Source: a virus. Taken from it: DNA of 55,245 nt. The position numbers and the translations under genes were made by a program. Shown here one piece after another: positions 34,818 through 43,013 of the stretch. Location of the stretch: the IMG/VR virus record IMGVR_UViG_3300049215_000479, positions 1 through 55,245 of that record. One strand, written 5' to 3'. Positions within the stretch are counted from its first letter, which is position 1. Every line of letters starts with the position of its first letter. Below the pieces are notes generated by a model that had not been told where the DNA came from, made no database searches, and worked only from the letters and a program-made list of their open reading frames with translations.

Positions 34818-35681
34818 ATGGCTGACAACGTAACCGCAAACGCCGGAACCGGCGGAGCCACCTTCGCTACCGACGACGTCGGCGGTGTGCAGCACACGCG
34901 CGTGAAGGTCGAGTTCGGTGCCGACGGCACCGCGGCGGACGTGCACGCCGCGAACCCGCTGCCCGTGCAGGTCGGTGACGGCGCCAGCCACACGCTGCCT
35001 GCCGGCGACGCCGCAGCTCGAAGCATCTTCGTCCGGCCGACGGACGGCACGAACAGCATGCCGGCCATGGACGCGGCCGGCCGCGCTGGCTTCGTGAAGG
35101 TTACGGACGGCACGAACACAATGCCGACGGGCGACGCCGCAGCTCGAGCGCTCTTCTGCACTGCGATCGGCGACGTCGCGGCGGGGTCCGCGGACTCCGG
35201 CAACCCGGTGAAGGTTGGAGCGAAGGCCGTCAATGCTCTTCCGACGGCGGTGTCGAACGGGCAACGCGCGAACCTCATCGCCGACCTGTTCGGCCGACTC
35301 CTCGTCGGTTCCATCGACCCCGCTCAGCAGATCTGGAAGGCCGCGACGTATAGTACGCAGCAGACCGGGGCGGCGCTCTGGACGCCGGCGGCCGGCAAGA
35401 AGATCGCGATCACGCACCTCCATGTGACGACCGGAGGAACGACGAGCGGTCGCGTGACGGCGTGGTTCGGCGCTGGCGGCGGGTCCCCAGATACGACGTA
35501 TACCGAAGGCACCGACCAGCCCGTCTTCGACGGCGAGTTCGCGCCCAACGCGAACGGCCTCCCCGGGGCGCTCGTGCAGCTTCCGGTTCCCATCTTCTGT
35601 GCGAACGCCGACTACGTCCTTCGCGTGACTACGAGCGCGGGCATCACGGTGCACGTCGTCGCCTACGGCTACGAGTTCTGA
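34818..35681 (+). CDS. Fibre protein with short tandem repeats
   Basis: 287 residues. Residues about 60-115 contain two to three copies of a unit of roughly 28 residues around VTDGTNTMPTGDAAAR and VRPTDGTNSMPAMDAAGR. The C-terminal half is a beta-sandwich (IAITHLHVTTGGTTSGRV). Probably a fibre or receptor-binding part. Confidence 0.6.
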   Translation: MADNVTANAGTGGATFATDDVGGVQHTRVKVEFGADGTAADVHAANPLPVQVGDGASHTLPAGDAAARSIFVRPTDGTNSMPAMDAAGRAGFVKVTDGTNTMPTGDAAARALFCTAIGDVAAGSADSGNPVKVGAKAVNALPTAVSNGQRANLIADLFGRLLVGSIDPAQQIWKAATYSTQQTGAALWTPAAGKKIAITHLHVTTGGTTSGRVTAWFGAGGGSPDTTYTEGTDQPVFDGEFAPNANGLPGALVQLPVPIFCANADYVLRVTTSAGITVHVVAYGYEF

Positions 35682-36409
35682 TGTCGCTCATCGGCGAGAC
35701 CGGGATCTTCGGCATCTCGGGTCAGATCGTCCTGCACAGGCTCCTCACCGGCGTCACGCCGGTGGCGGCCTGGCAGACCGACATCGGTCTGGCCGCGAAC
35801 CGGCAGAGCTGGACGGACGCTACGGGCAACGGCAACACGCTCGCCGAGGCTACGAACCCGCCAACGATCGGCGGGGCCCTGAACGGCTTCTCGTTTCTCT
35901 CCTTCGACGGCGTCGCCCAGCAGCTCACGAACGGCGCGATCAATCTCCCGGCGCCTGGTACCACGCCGGTGTGGATCGCGGGCGTGTTGCGACAGGACGG
36001 CTACACGACCGGCCGGTACATCTTCACCTCACCGACCGCCCCGGCGTGCTCGGTGCGGCAGTCGGGCACGACGCCTGCCCTAATTGCCGCGAACTTCACC
36101 GCCGTGAACAGCAACACGGGCGCGGCGGTCGGGTCTTGGGTCTACTTCGAGGCCTACTTCAACAACAACACGACGGACTACCTTCTCTGCGGTTCCTCGT
36201 TCGTGACCGGCGCAAACGCCGGCAACCGAGACGGCACCGCGGGGTTCTTCGTCGCGAGCTCCTCCGGAGCGAACTTCGGAAACATCTCGCTCCTGGCGCT
36301 CGTGATCGCGACTGGTGGCCTACCGCCTCAGCGATCGACGCGCGCCGGCGGCGACGGAACGCTGCCGACCGCCGTGCTCGCCAAGTACGGCGCCACCGTG
36401 GGGACTTAA
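35681..36409 (+). CDS. Second LamG-like tail lectin
   Basis: 242 residues, ATG overlapping the previous stop. Contains WTDATGNGNTLAEAT and FSFLSFDGVAQQLTNG, then NISLLALVIATGGL and a final VLAKYGATVGT, a typical phage LamG-like fold. Related in layout to the gene at 33808; two lectins may widen host range. Confidence 0.6.
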   Translation: MSLIGETGIFGISGQIVLHRLLTGVTPVAAWQTDIGLAANRQSWTDATGNGNTLAEATNPPTIGGALNGFSFLSFDGVAQQLTNGAINLPAPGTTPVWIAGVLRQDGYTTGRYIFTSPTAPACSVRQSGTTPALIAANFTAVNSNTGAAVGSWVYFEAYFNNNTTDYLLCGSSFVTGANAGNRDGTAGFFVASSSGANFGNISLLALVIATGGLPPQRSTRAGGDGTLPTAVLAKYGATVGT

Positions 36410-36412
36410 TCC

Positions 36413-38422
36413 ATGCGACGAATCCTACCGCTCATCCTTGCCGCCCTCGCGGCCGTCCAGTGCACGTACGTCACCGAGGAGCACCGTCAGCTCGGCGCGT
36501 CCTCGTGCTGCACGGGCTGCTCGACCGACGCCGCGCATCCCGTCGAGGCCGGGCCGGACGCCCTCGTCGACGTCCACGAGGCTGGTCGCGACGTCGCGGT
36601 CGAGGCCGCGCGGGAGGCCGGCAGTGAGGCAGCGGCCGAAGCTGGCGCCGAAGCGTCGGCAGGAGCCGGTCACGACGCTGCACTCGAGGCGGAGACCAGC
36701 GCAGGCGGCGCTCCCGGTGCAGGCGGCGCGGGCGCCGGCGGCACTCCAGGCGCGGGGGGCGCGATCGTCGTCGACCCATGCGCGAACGGCGTGCGAGACG
36801 GCGCCGAGACGGACATCGACTGCGGCGGAGGGACGTGCCCCGCGTGTGCGCCGGGCTACGGGTGCCTGCTCACGACGGACTGCCAGCCATACCCAGGCGA
36901 CGCCGCCGGATCGATGCGATGCGTGGTTGCACCGGATTCGCGCACCCCCACCGGCCGCGAGTGCAACCCGATCGACTATCTGTGGTTCGTGGTGCAGGAA
37001 AACCGCACCTTTGACAACTACTTCTGGGGCTATCCGGGCGCAGACAGCGTCGCGCCGGCCGCGATGTGCGCGCCTGATCCGCGCACGGGCACGTGCGTGG
37101 CGCCCTTCGAGACGCCGATCGACTCGGACTCGGATTGCCCGCACCTGAAGGGGAATCTCGTCGCCGACCTCGACGGCGGCGCACTCGACGGTTTCGTGCA
37201 GCAGGACGAGATCCCCGGCACCACGATCGCGATTGCAGGCATCACGAACGCGAGCCCGATCGTCGTCACGACGACGGCCGCGCACGGGTTCTCGACGGGC
37301 GATACGGTGTGGCTCAAGAACACGAACGCGAACACGGCCGCGGGTGGATTTCACAAAATCACGGTGCTCTCCACAACCTCGTTCGCGCTCGACGGGACGT
37401 CGGGCAACGGCATCTACAGCGGCTCGGCGGCTCGCGTAGGGAAGGTCACCCGGTGCTCGGACCCGCAGGTCGCGGGGTGCAACAGGACGTGCATGGGGCA
37501 CCACCCGGCACGGCAGGCGTACACGCTGTGGGCCGCCGCAGACTGGGGCGTGCTACATGATCGGATGTTCGAGGGGCTGAACGACTACTCTGCGCCGTCC
37601 CACGCGGCGATTTGGTCCGGGGCGATCATGGGATGCCCTGCCGGCGACTCCAACCCGATGCACTGCACCGCGAGCACGGCGACGCTCGCCGACACCTACA
37701 ACGGTGCGTGGACCGACGTCTCGTTCATCCTGCATCGTGGCGGTGTCTCGTGGCGCTACTACCGCGCGCAGGGCGCTGCGACCGGGTGCCGATCGGGGTT
37801 CGGTGAATGCCCGTCGGTGCAGCCGAACATCGTGACCGCGATCTGGAACGCGCCCGCGCAGTTCATCGACGTGGACGAAGACGGCGAGCGCGACTTAGAC
37901 CACAACCCGGATAGCTTCGCCCGCTTCTACGCGGACACGGCGAGCGGCGGTAGCCCCGCACACGTGAATTGGATCGCGCCGGGCGTGAACGTAAGCGAGC
38001 ACCCGACCTCGCTGATCAGCTCCGGTCAGAACTACCTCGCCGCGCTCCTCAATCGCATCGGCGGCTCACCGATCTGGCAGCGGTCCGCAGTGTTCGTTTT
38101 CTACGACGACACCGGCGGTTTTTTCGACCACGTTCCGCCGCCCACCGTGGACGCGAAGGGTTACGGGATGCGCGTGCCGAGCGTGATGATCTCGCCGTAC
38201 GCCCGCGCCGGGTTTGTAGACCATCAGGTGTTGAGCTTCGACGCCCACCTCAAGCTGGCGGAAGACATCATGCTCGACGGCCAGCGCATCGATCCGCTCA
38301 CGGACGGGCGCCCCGATCCGCGCACGACCGTGCGGGAGAACGCGGCGATCCTGGGTGACCTACTCCGGGACTTCGATTTCCGGCAGGCCCCGAGGTCGGC
38401 GCCTTTTTTCGTGCAGCACTGA
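36413..38422 (+). CDS. Phosphoesterase (phospholipase C-family) lipoprotein with inserted phage domain
   Basis: 669 residues. Signal peptide with lipobox AAVQC (Cys17), an Ala/Glu then Gly-rich linker, and a Cys motif at 123-145 (CANGVRDGAETDIDCGGGTC) typical of Myxococcota surface proteins. The phosphoesterase domain opens WFVVQENRTFDNYFWGYPGA (about 191-210) and later has FVFYDDTGGFFDHVPPP, both marks of the PF04185 family of phospholipases and acid phosphatases. Residues about 270-345 (ITNASPIVVTTTAAHGFSTG onward) are an inserted beta domain of the FCCH type seen in phage tail proteins. It lies between fibres and the lysis cassette and may attack host lipids at entry or exit. Confidence 0.75.
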   Translation: MRRILPLILAALAAVQCTYVTEEHRQLGASSCCTGCSTDAAHPVEAGPDALVDVHEAGRDVAVEAAREAGSEAAAEAGAEASAGAGHDAALEAETSAGGAPGAGGAGAGGTPGAGGAIVVDPCANGVRDGAETDIDCGGGTCPACAPGYGCLLTTDCQPYPGDAAGSMRCVVAPDSRTPTGRECNPIDYLWFVVQENRTFDNYFWGYPGADSVAPAAMCAPDPRTGTCVAPFETPIDSDSDCPHLKGNLVADLDGGALDGFVQQDEIPGTTIAIAGITNASPIVVTTTAAHGFSTGDTVWLKNTNANTAAGGFHKITVLSTTSFALDGTSGNGIYSGSAARVGKVTRCSDPQVAGCNRTCMGHHPARQAYTLWAAADWGVLHDRMFEGLNDYSAPSHAAIWSGAIMGCPAGDSNPMHCTASTATLADTYNGAWTDVSFILHRGGVSWRYYRAQGAATGCRSGFGECPSVQPNIVTAIWNAPAQFIDVDEDGERDLDHNPDSFARFYADTASGGSPAHVNWIAPGVNVSEHPTSLISSGQNYLAALLNRIGGSPIWQRSAVFVFYDDTGGFFDHVPPPTVDAKGYGMRVPSVMISPYARAGFVDHQVLSFDAHLKLAEDIMLDGQRIDPLTDGRPDPRTTVRENAAILGDLLRDFDFRQAPRSAPFFVQH

Positions 38423-38423
38423 C

Positions 38424-38750
38424 ATGAACGACCTCGTCCTACTCGCGATCATGCACGCGACGGCGGGGCCGCTCCGCGCGGAGGCACTCGCCGCGCCGCG
38501 TACGGACATGCCCGGAGCGGCCGGAGCGCGCCTCTCACTCGAGCTCCCCACGGGACCCGTGCGCCCACTCGTCGCCGTGTCGGGTGCGTCGTGGTCGCGC
38601 ACGGAGATCGACGTCACGCTCCGCGCCGGTCTCGTGACGGGCGACCGCGTGCGCGTGTTCGGGGGCTGGATGGGCACGGACCTCGAGGCGGACGACCGCG
38701 ACGGCGGACCGCGGCACTGGGCGGCGGTCGAGATTCAGACAGATTTCTGA
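38424..38750 (+). CDS. Hypothetical protein before lysis genes
   Basis: 108 residues. Beta-rich centre (ARLSLELPTGPVRPLVAVSG) ending HWAAVEIQTDF. Starts one base after the phosphoesterase stop. Unknown. Confidence 0.45.
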   Translation: MNDLVLLAIMHATAGPLRAEALAAPRTDMPGAAGARLSLELPTGPVRPLVAVSGASWSRTEIDVTLRAGLVTGDRVRVFGGWMGTDLEADDRDGGPRHWAAVEIQTDF

Positions 38751-38761
38751 AAGGAAAAACC

Positions 38762-38923
38762 ATGAACACCAAGCACATCGCAGTCATCGTCCTCACGGCC
38801 GCAGCGGCGGGCATCAGCGCAATCGTCTCCGACCATCTCGTGAGCGGCGCGATCTTCGGCACGATCGCGACCATCTGCACGACGGTCGCCGCGTTTCTCG
38901 AGCCTCCTGGGGCCGCGAAGTGA
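38762..38923 (+). CDS. Small two-helix membrane protein, candidate holin
   Basis: 53 residues, with AGGAAAAACC before the ATG. Two hydrophobic segments (IAVIVLTAAAAGISAIV and GAIFGTIATICTTVAAFL) with charged ends, the shape of a small class II holin. It stands at the head of the lysis cassette and overlaps the next gene. Confidence 0.5.
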   Translation: MNTKHIAVIVLTAAAAGISAIVSDHLVSGAIFGTIATICTTVAAFLEPPGAAK

Positions 38924-39246
38924 AGCACCGCATCGGGCTGCTCGTCGGGCTGCCGCTGCTCGCGCTCGGGTGCTCGTCGCTCTTCCATTTCTCCGACCCC
39001 ATCGCTCAGGAGGTCTCGTGCGCGATCGGGTCGGCGGAGATGCCGGTCCTCGACGCCGCGGCGGCCGTGTGCGGCCCGTTCGCGCCCGCGTGTGAGGCGC
39101 TGCTCGCGACCATCTTCGGCGACGCCTGCACGGCTGCCGCGAAGGCGGGCAAGAGCCAGGACGACGCGCACCGCGCGGGCCTCGCGGCCGTGCGAGAGCG
39201 ACAGGCGGCCATGCGGGCCGAGCTCGAGCGGGCGGGAGTCAAATGA
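38920..39246 (+). CDS. Small lipoprotein A
   Basis: 108 residues, GTG start. Signal peptide GLLVGLPLLALGCSS with lipobox LALGC; the mature part has five further cysteines and a helical C-terminus (SQDDAHRAGLAAVRERQAAM). May be an outer-membrane spanin component or a surface protein. Confidence 0.55.
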   Translation: MKHRIGLLVGLPLLALGCSSLFHFSDPIAQEVSCAIGSAEMPVLDAAAAVCGPFAPACEALLATIFGDACTAAAKAGKSQDDAHRAGLAAVRERQAAMRAELERAGVK

Positions 39247-39581
39247 TCCGCGCCATCCTCGCAGCGATGTTCGCGGTCGCGAGCTGCAACCCGACGCCAG
39301 CGCCCGCGCCGAGTCCAGCCCCGACGCCGAGCCCGAGCCCGACGCCTCCGCCTCCCCCGAGGCCCGCGGACGCGGGGCCGCCCAAGCCCATGACATGCGC
39401 GGACCTCGATGCCACGGTCGGCGCGACGCTCGTGTGCCTGCACTTCCACGCCGCGGCGCCGACGCCCGGAGAGCTGCTCGTCGCCGTCGATGCGCGGTGC
39501 GAGGCCGGCGGCGTCGTGGCCGCGGAAGCGTATCTCGATGCCCTCGACCCCAAGCACGCATGCGCGGGAGTGACGAAATGA
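39243..39581 (+). CDS. Small lipoprotein B with Pro-rich linker
   Basis: 112 residues. Signal MIRAILAAMFAVASC with lipobox AVASC, then about 25 residues of alternating Pro and Ala/Ser/Thr, a rigid spacer, and a small domain with four cysteines. Pro-rich lipoproteins of this size are typical outer-membrane o-spanins; that role is possible here. Confidence 0.55.
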   Translation: MIRAILAAMFAVASCNPTPAPAPSPAPTPSPSPTPPPPPRPADAGPPKPMTCADLDATVGATLVCLHFHAAAPTPGELLVAVDARCEAGGVVAAEAYLDALDPKHACAGVTK

Positions 39582-40348
39582 AACGAGCGATCAAGCGCTA
39601 CGGCTGGCGACCGGACCATCCGGATCACAGGGACTTCCGGTTCACGCACTCGCTCCTGGCACTCGATCTGCCGAGCTCGGTGGACCTAAGGCCGAAGTGT
39701 CCGTCGACCGTGTACGACCAGGGCAACCTCGGCTCGTGCACGGCGAATGCGATTGCCGGCGCGATCGAATTCGATGCGATCAAGCAGGGCGCGGACTTCA
39801 TGCCGTCGCGGCTCTTCATCTACTTCCAGGAGCGCGCGATGGAGGGCACGATCTCGACCGACTCCGGCGCCGAGATTCGAGACGGCGTGAAGGCGTGCGC
39901 GTCGCTCGGTGTGCCACCCGAGAGCGAGTGGCCGTACTCCGACCGGGACCCTGGTCCATACCAGAGCGAACCGCAAGAGGGCGTGTACGTCGAGGCGCTC
40001 AAGTGCAAGGTCACGCGGTACGAGCGCGTACCGCAGACGCTCGTCGACCTGAAGGCATGCCTCGCGAGTGGCTTCCCGTTCGTGTTCGGGTTCACGGTGT
40101 ACGAGAGCTTCGAATCGGACGCGGTGGCGGCAACGGGCGTCGTGCCCATGCCGGCGCCGAGTGAATCGGTGCTCGGCGGACATGCCGTGCTCGGTGTCGG
40201 GTACGACGACGCGAGCCAGCGGCTCATCTGCCGGAACTCATGGTCGGCGGGCTGGGGCCAGGGCGGCTACTTCATGATGCCGTACCAGTACGTCATGAAT
40301 CCGGACCTCGCGAGCGACTTCTGGAAGATCGAGACGGTGGCGACGTGA
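39578..40348 (+). CDS. Papain-like (C1) cysteine protease
   Basis: 256 residues, ATG overlapping the previous stop. Catalytic Cys54 in DQGNLGSCTANAIAG, His202 in GGHAVLGVGYD, Asn220 in CRNSWSAGWGQGGYF; all three C1A catalytic residues are in the right order. No signal peptide or pro-domain is visible. A papain-type enzyme in a phage lysis region is unusual. It might digest envelope or slime proteins of a myxobacterial host, or process a neighbour. Confidence 0.85.
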   Translation: MKRAIKRYGWRPDHPDHRDFRFTHSLLALDLPSSVDLRPKCPSTVYDQGNLGSCTANAIAGAIEFDAIKQGADFMPSRLFIYFQERAMEGTISTDSGAEIRDGVKACASLGVPPESEWPYSDRDPGPYQSEPQEGVYVEALKCKVTRYERVPQTLVDLKACLASGFPFVFGFTVYESFESDAVAATGVVPMPAPSESVLGGHAVLGVGYDDASQRLICRNSWSAGWGQGGYFMMPYQYVMNPDLASDFWKIETVAT

Positions 40349-40626
40349 AGCGCGCGGTACTGACTCTCGCGCTCCTCGCCGCGCTCCCCGCGGCCCGTTG
40401 CGGGACCGGTCAACCCGGTGACCCCACGACGGACCCGAACCGCAAGTGCCGCGATTACGTCGAATTCCAGTGCTCGGATGCCGCGCACGGGTGCTGCGTG
40501 ACGGACGCGCAACAGTGCTGCATGGTCGGCGGACAGCCGGCATGCTGCGCGTTGCCGCTGCCGCCGAATCCCGAGCCCTACTGGGGAGCGACGCGGAGGG
40601 TGACGGCACGGAGGCTCGAGCAATGA
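40345..40626 (+). CDS. Small Cys-rich lipoprotein C
   Basis: 93 residues, GTG start overlapping the protease stop. Signal LTLALLAALPAARC with a lipobox-like AARC, then eight or more cysteines including CCVTDAQQCCMVGGQPACC. Probably a disulphide-rich periplasmic or outer-membrane protein. Third lipoprotein in 1.7 kb. Confidence 0.55.
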   Translation: MKRAVLTLALLAALPAARCGTGQPGDPTTDPNRKCRDYVEFQCSDAAHGCCVTDAQQCCMVGGQPACCALPLPPNPEPYWGATRRVTARRLEQ

Positions 40627-40721
40627 GCCTCCGCGACCTCCTCGCCATACTCTGGGCCTTCCTCGTCGGCGTTTGGGAACAGGCGTGGGACGAGTTCGTC
40701 TGGGGAGCGCCGGCGCTGTGA
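40623..40721 (+). CDS. Tiny membrane protein before the endolysin
   Basis: 32 residues: MSLRDLLAILWAFLVGVWEQ, then AWDEFVWGAPAL. One hydrophobic segment. The ATG overlaps the stop before it and its TGA overlaps the lysozyme GTG, so both are translated together. Possible holin partner or pinholin-like peptide. Confidence 0.45.
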   Translation: MSLRDLLAILWAFLVGVWEQAWDEFVWGAPAL

Positions 40722-41416
40722 AGGGCTACGCGATCGACGTCAGCCACCACCAGGCGCCCGCTTCCCTGCCCTGGGATACGCTCTACCGCGGCGCCGTCGA
40801 CCTCGTGTTCGTGCGCGCGCAGTATGGCTCAGAGTACGAGGATCCGGCGTGCATCGAGCATGTCGCGCGGGCGCGCAGCATCGGCGCGAAGGTAGGCTTG
40901 TACGCGTTCTTTCGCCCGGGCCAACCGTGGACCGAGCAGGTCCGGGCCTTCGAGGCCACGGCTGCCGCCGCGGGCTACGCCGCGGGAGACGTCGTGCCCG
41001 CCCTGGACGTCGAGGAGGATCCGTTCCCGTCGCCCGCCGCGGTCTCGCGGGAGTGGTCGGAGCCGTGTCGCCTGTACGTCGAGGCGCTCCGCACGCTCTT
41101 CGGAGAGGCGATCGTCTACGTCACGCAGCGAGACTGGCACGCCCTCGGGTCGCCCGCGTGGGTGCTCGAGCGCCCGCTGTGGGTCGCGCACTACACGGCG
41201 GCGCCGAATCCGGCCTTGCCTGGCGACGACCAGTGCGTCCAGCCGGCGCTCTGGCAGCACCGCGTCGGGCCTTTCCAGCGCGGCGGACAGGGCGGCGTGT
41301 TTCCTGGCCTGCCGAGCAATCCTCAGGTCGATCAGAGCCGGATCCTCGGGCCTCTGCCGCTCGTCGGCGGCGGCATGTGGACGCCGGCGATCCCCACGCC
41401 CGAGGAGGTCGCATGA
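40718..41416 (+). CDS. GH25 lysozyme (endolysin)
   Basis: 232 residues from GTG 40718. Features of glycoside hydrolase family 25: GYAIDVSHHQ at the N-terminus (Asp7), VFVRAQYGSEYEDP, VPALDVEEDPFPS with catalytic acidic residues, LWVAHYTAAPNPAL and ALWQHRVGPF near the end. It hydrolyses the muramic acid-N-acetylglucosamine bond. No signal peptide, so export needs a holin. Confidence 0.88.
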   Translation: MKGYAIDVSHHQAPASLPWDTLYRGAVDLVFVRAQYGSEYEDPACIEHVARARSIGAKVGLYAFFRPGQPWTEQVRAFEATAAAAGYAAGDVVPALDVEEDPFPSPAAVSREWSEPCRLYVEALRTLFGEAIVYVTQRDWHALGSPAWVLERPLWVAHYTAAPNPALPGDDQCVQPALWQHRVGPFQRGGQGGVFPGLPSNPQVDQSRILGPLPLVGGGMWTPAIPTPEEVA

Positions 41417-41754
41417 GCGACACCGATCCCAGCCCGCCGCCATCCGAGGAGGAGATCCAGACGATGTCTCGATCCGACCCGCCGAAGCCCGACCGCGCCA
41501 CGATGACGGACAGAGAGCTCCTGCTCTCGCTGCATGAACGGATCGACGATGTCGACAGGCGTCTCGAGGACGGCAACCGACATTTCACGAACGTGGATGC
41601 CGACTGGACAATCGCGATGCACTTCCTGCACGAGATCGCGCTCGAACGCGGGCGCGCGGACCTCGCGCAACAGATCGACCATGCGATTCGCGAGCGCCGG
41701 CCGACGAACGGAGCCACTCATGACGAGCCGACGAATCCCGGGACCGACGACTGA
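41413..41754 (+). CDS. Acidic hypothetical protein in lysis cassette
   Basis: 113 residues. ATG overlapping the lysozyme stop. Central helix (RELLLSLHERIDDVDRRLED) likely coiled coil; termini Pro/Asp-rich. Its stop overlaps the next ATG. Unknown. Confidence 0.45.
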   Translation: MSDTDPSPPPSEEEIQTMSRSDPPKPDRATMTDRELLLSLHERIDDVDRRLEDGNRHFTNVDADWTIAMHFLHEIALERGRADLAQQIDHAIRERRPTNGATHDEPTNPGTDD

Positions 41755-42182
41755 TGACGGAGCCGGTCCAGCTCGTCCAGCAGGTCTCGGGCGTGCCGTG
41801 GGCCATCGCCGGCACGGCCGGCAGCGGCCTCGTCGCTGCGATCGTCGCCCTCTGGCATCGCATCTCGACGGTCGAGAAGCGCGAGCGCCAGGACTGCGCG
41901 GAACGGGTCGAGAAGCTCGAGCACCGCGTCGAGGGCCTTGAGAAGCGACACGAGGACTGCGAGGAGCGATGGCGCCGAGAGGTCCGCCGCGGCGCCGAGC
42001 TCTACGCCATTGCCTCTCAGGAGCCCGCCAAGCCGGCTCCCGTCGCGCCGCCGCTGCCTGAGTGGGACGAGCGCACGGACGTCCGGAACGAGCGCGCGGT
42101 CCTTGAGCGAGAGGCGATCCTCCGCGCGTACGTGGAGAGCACGCCGCCGCGACCGAGGCTCGGGAGCAAGCACGACCGATGA
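41754..42182 (+). CDS. Membrane-anchored coiled-coil protein, spanin-like
   Basis: 142 residues: one membrane segment (VPWAIAGTAGSGLVAAIVALW) followed by a charged coiled coil (VEKRERQDCAERVEKLEHRV) and a Pro-rich tail. This N-in, helix-out layout is that of i-spanins. With the lipoproteins upstream it could complete a spanin pair for outer-membrane disruption. Confidence 0.5.
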   Translation: MTEPVQLVQQVSGVPWAIAGTAGSGLVAAIVALWHRISTVEKRERQDCAERVEKLEHRVEGLEKRHEDCEERWRREVRRGAELYAIASQEPAKPAPVAPPLPEWDERTDVRNERAVLEREAILRAYVESTPPRPRLGSKHDR

Positions 42183-42376
42183 GCCACACCAAATTTAAGG
42201 TAGTTCAGCGCTCCGCCCGGAAGGCGACGCGCATCGCCGGAAGCCTAACCGCGGCGTGGAAGGCCGCCGCGAATCGCGCCTACCGCCGCCGCGTCCACCA
42301 GACGGACCATACGGCGGAGGACCCCAACTACGAGCCGCGCGGGCGCGCGAAGATTTCGGCTTGGGACGTGTGCTGA
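42179..42376 (+). CDS. Small basic protein, unknown
   Basis: 65 residues, strongly basic (KVVQRSARKATRIAGSLTAA). ATG overlaps the previous stop. The reading frame continues open beyond its TGA into the broken transglycosylase that follows. Confidence 0.45.
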   Translation: MSHTKFKVVQRSARKATRIAGSLTAAWKAAANRAYRRRVHQTDHTAEDPNYEPRGRAKISAWDVC

Positions 42377-42860
42377 TGGGGAAAGGCGCCGGAGACCGCC
42401 TCCGAGCGTGCCCAGCGGGTAGAGACGATCGTCCGCGCCGCGGTCGACGTCGAGGCGCCGCCCGAATGGCCCGGGACTCGCGAGGAGCTCGCCGCGGCCC
42501 TGCTCGCGCAGTCCTGGTACGAGTCCGGCCGCTGGAGACTCGAGGTCCACGACGGACTGGCCCGCGGCGACCACCGTCGGTCCGTCTGCCTGGCTCAGAT
42601 CATGGGCGGCGGGGATGAGCTCGTCGGGGTGTCGTACGCGGCCACCCGGCGGTGCCTCCAGCGGGCCGGCTGACGTCCTCGCGTTCCACGCCCGACGGTG
42701 CCGCCTCGAGAGGCTCGACGAGCGCGCCGTGGCCCGCCTGCTGGGCGCCTACGGGACGGGTCGCACCTGCCACGTCATGGCGTGGACCCGACCGCGCGCG
42801 GCGCTGTGGAGCCGCCTGACGGCCGCAGCGATGCCTCCCGCGCTCGCCGCAGAAAACTGA
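42375..42860 (+). pseudogene. Frameshifted lytic transglycosylase-like gene
   Basis: Two frames together give one coherent protein: ETIVRAAVDVEAPPEWPGTR, then LLAQSWYESGRWRLEVHDG (Glu in YESG would be catalytic), VSYAATRRCLQRA and, in another frame, DVLAFHARRCRLERL and GAYGTGRTCHVMAW. This is the layout of small phage SLT-type transglycosylases. Removing one base in the GGGG after the ATG (42377-42380) and one base near 42668 restores a single frame of about 160 codons. Either a decayed gene or two sequencing errors in GC runs. Confidence 0.55.
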
Positions 42861-42884
42861 TACCGGCCTCCTCCTGCCGGTGCA

Positions 42885-42922
42885 CGCCGCCTCGGTCCTC
42901 ACGGACTGGGGCGGCGTTTTTT
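42885..42922 (+). terminator. Strong intrinsic terminator of the late operon
   Basis: CGCCGCCTCGGTCC pairs with GGACTGGGGCGGCG around the loop TCAC, followed by TTTTTT at 42917-42922. It closes the 34-kb rightward late transcript and separates it from the CRISPR array. Confidence 0.9.
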
Positions 42923-42986
42923 CATTTTGGCCGCCGATGCCTCCAGACACCTCGATCACGTCGCCGACCTGGATTGGCCTGGCGTA

Positions 42987-43013
42987 GCCGAGGAAACTCG
43001 CGTGGGGCTCGTC
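42987..43013 (-). repeat. Degenerate CRISPR-repeat-like segment
   Basis: On the minus strand this 27-base piece keeps the repeat's 3' end (GTTTCCTCGGC) and a CCCACG block but lacks about nine bases of the loop. It abuts the last perfect repeat with no spacer between. It may be a decayed terminal repeat or the target sequence at which the array was founded. The minus-strand frame here also reads as a short peptide (GYARPIQVGDVIEVSGGIG). Confidence 0.45.

Noticed and set aside
9496-36409. A transposable (Mu-type) life cycle
   Set aside because: Only head and tail genes are Mu-like. No transposase or MuB-like ATPase is present, while an initiator-DnaB pair and lambda-like switch are.
38385-38415. 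Terminator at the end of the phosphoesterase gene (GGCGCCTTTTTTC)
   Set aside because: The T-run is there but the stem is short and imperfect and lies within coding sequence.
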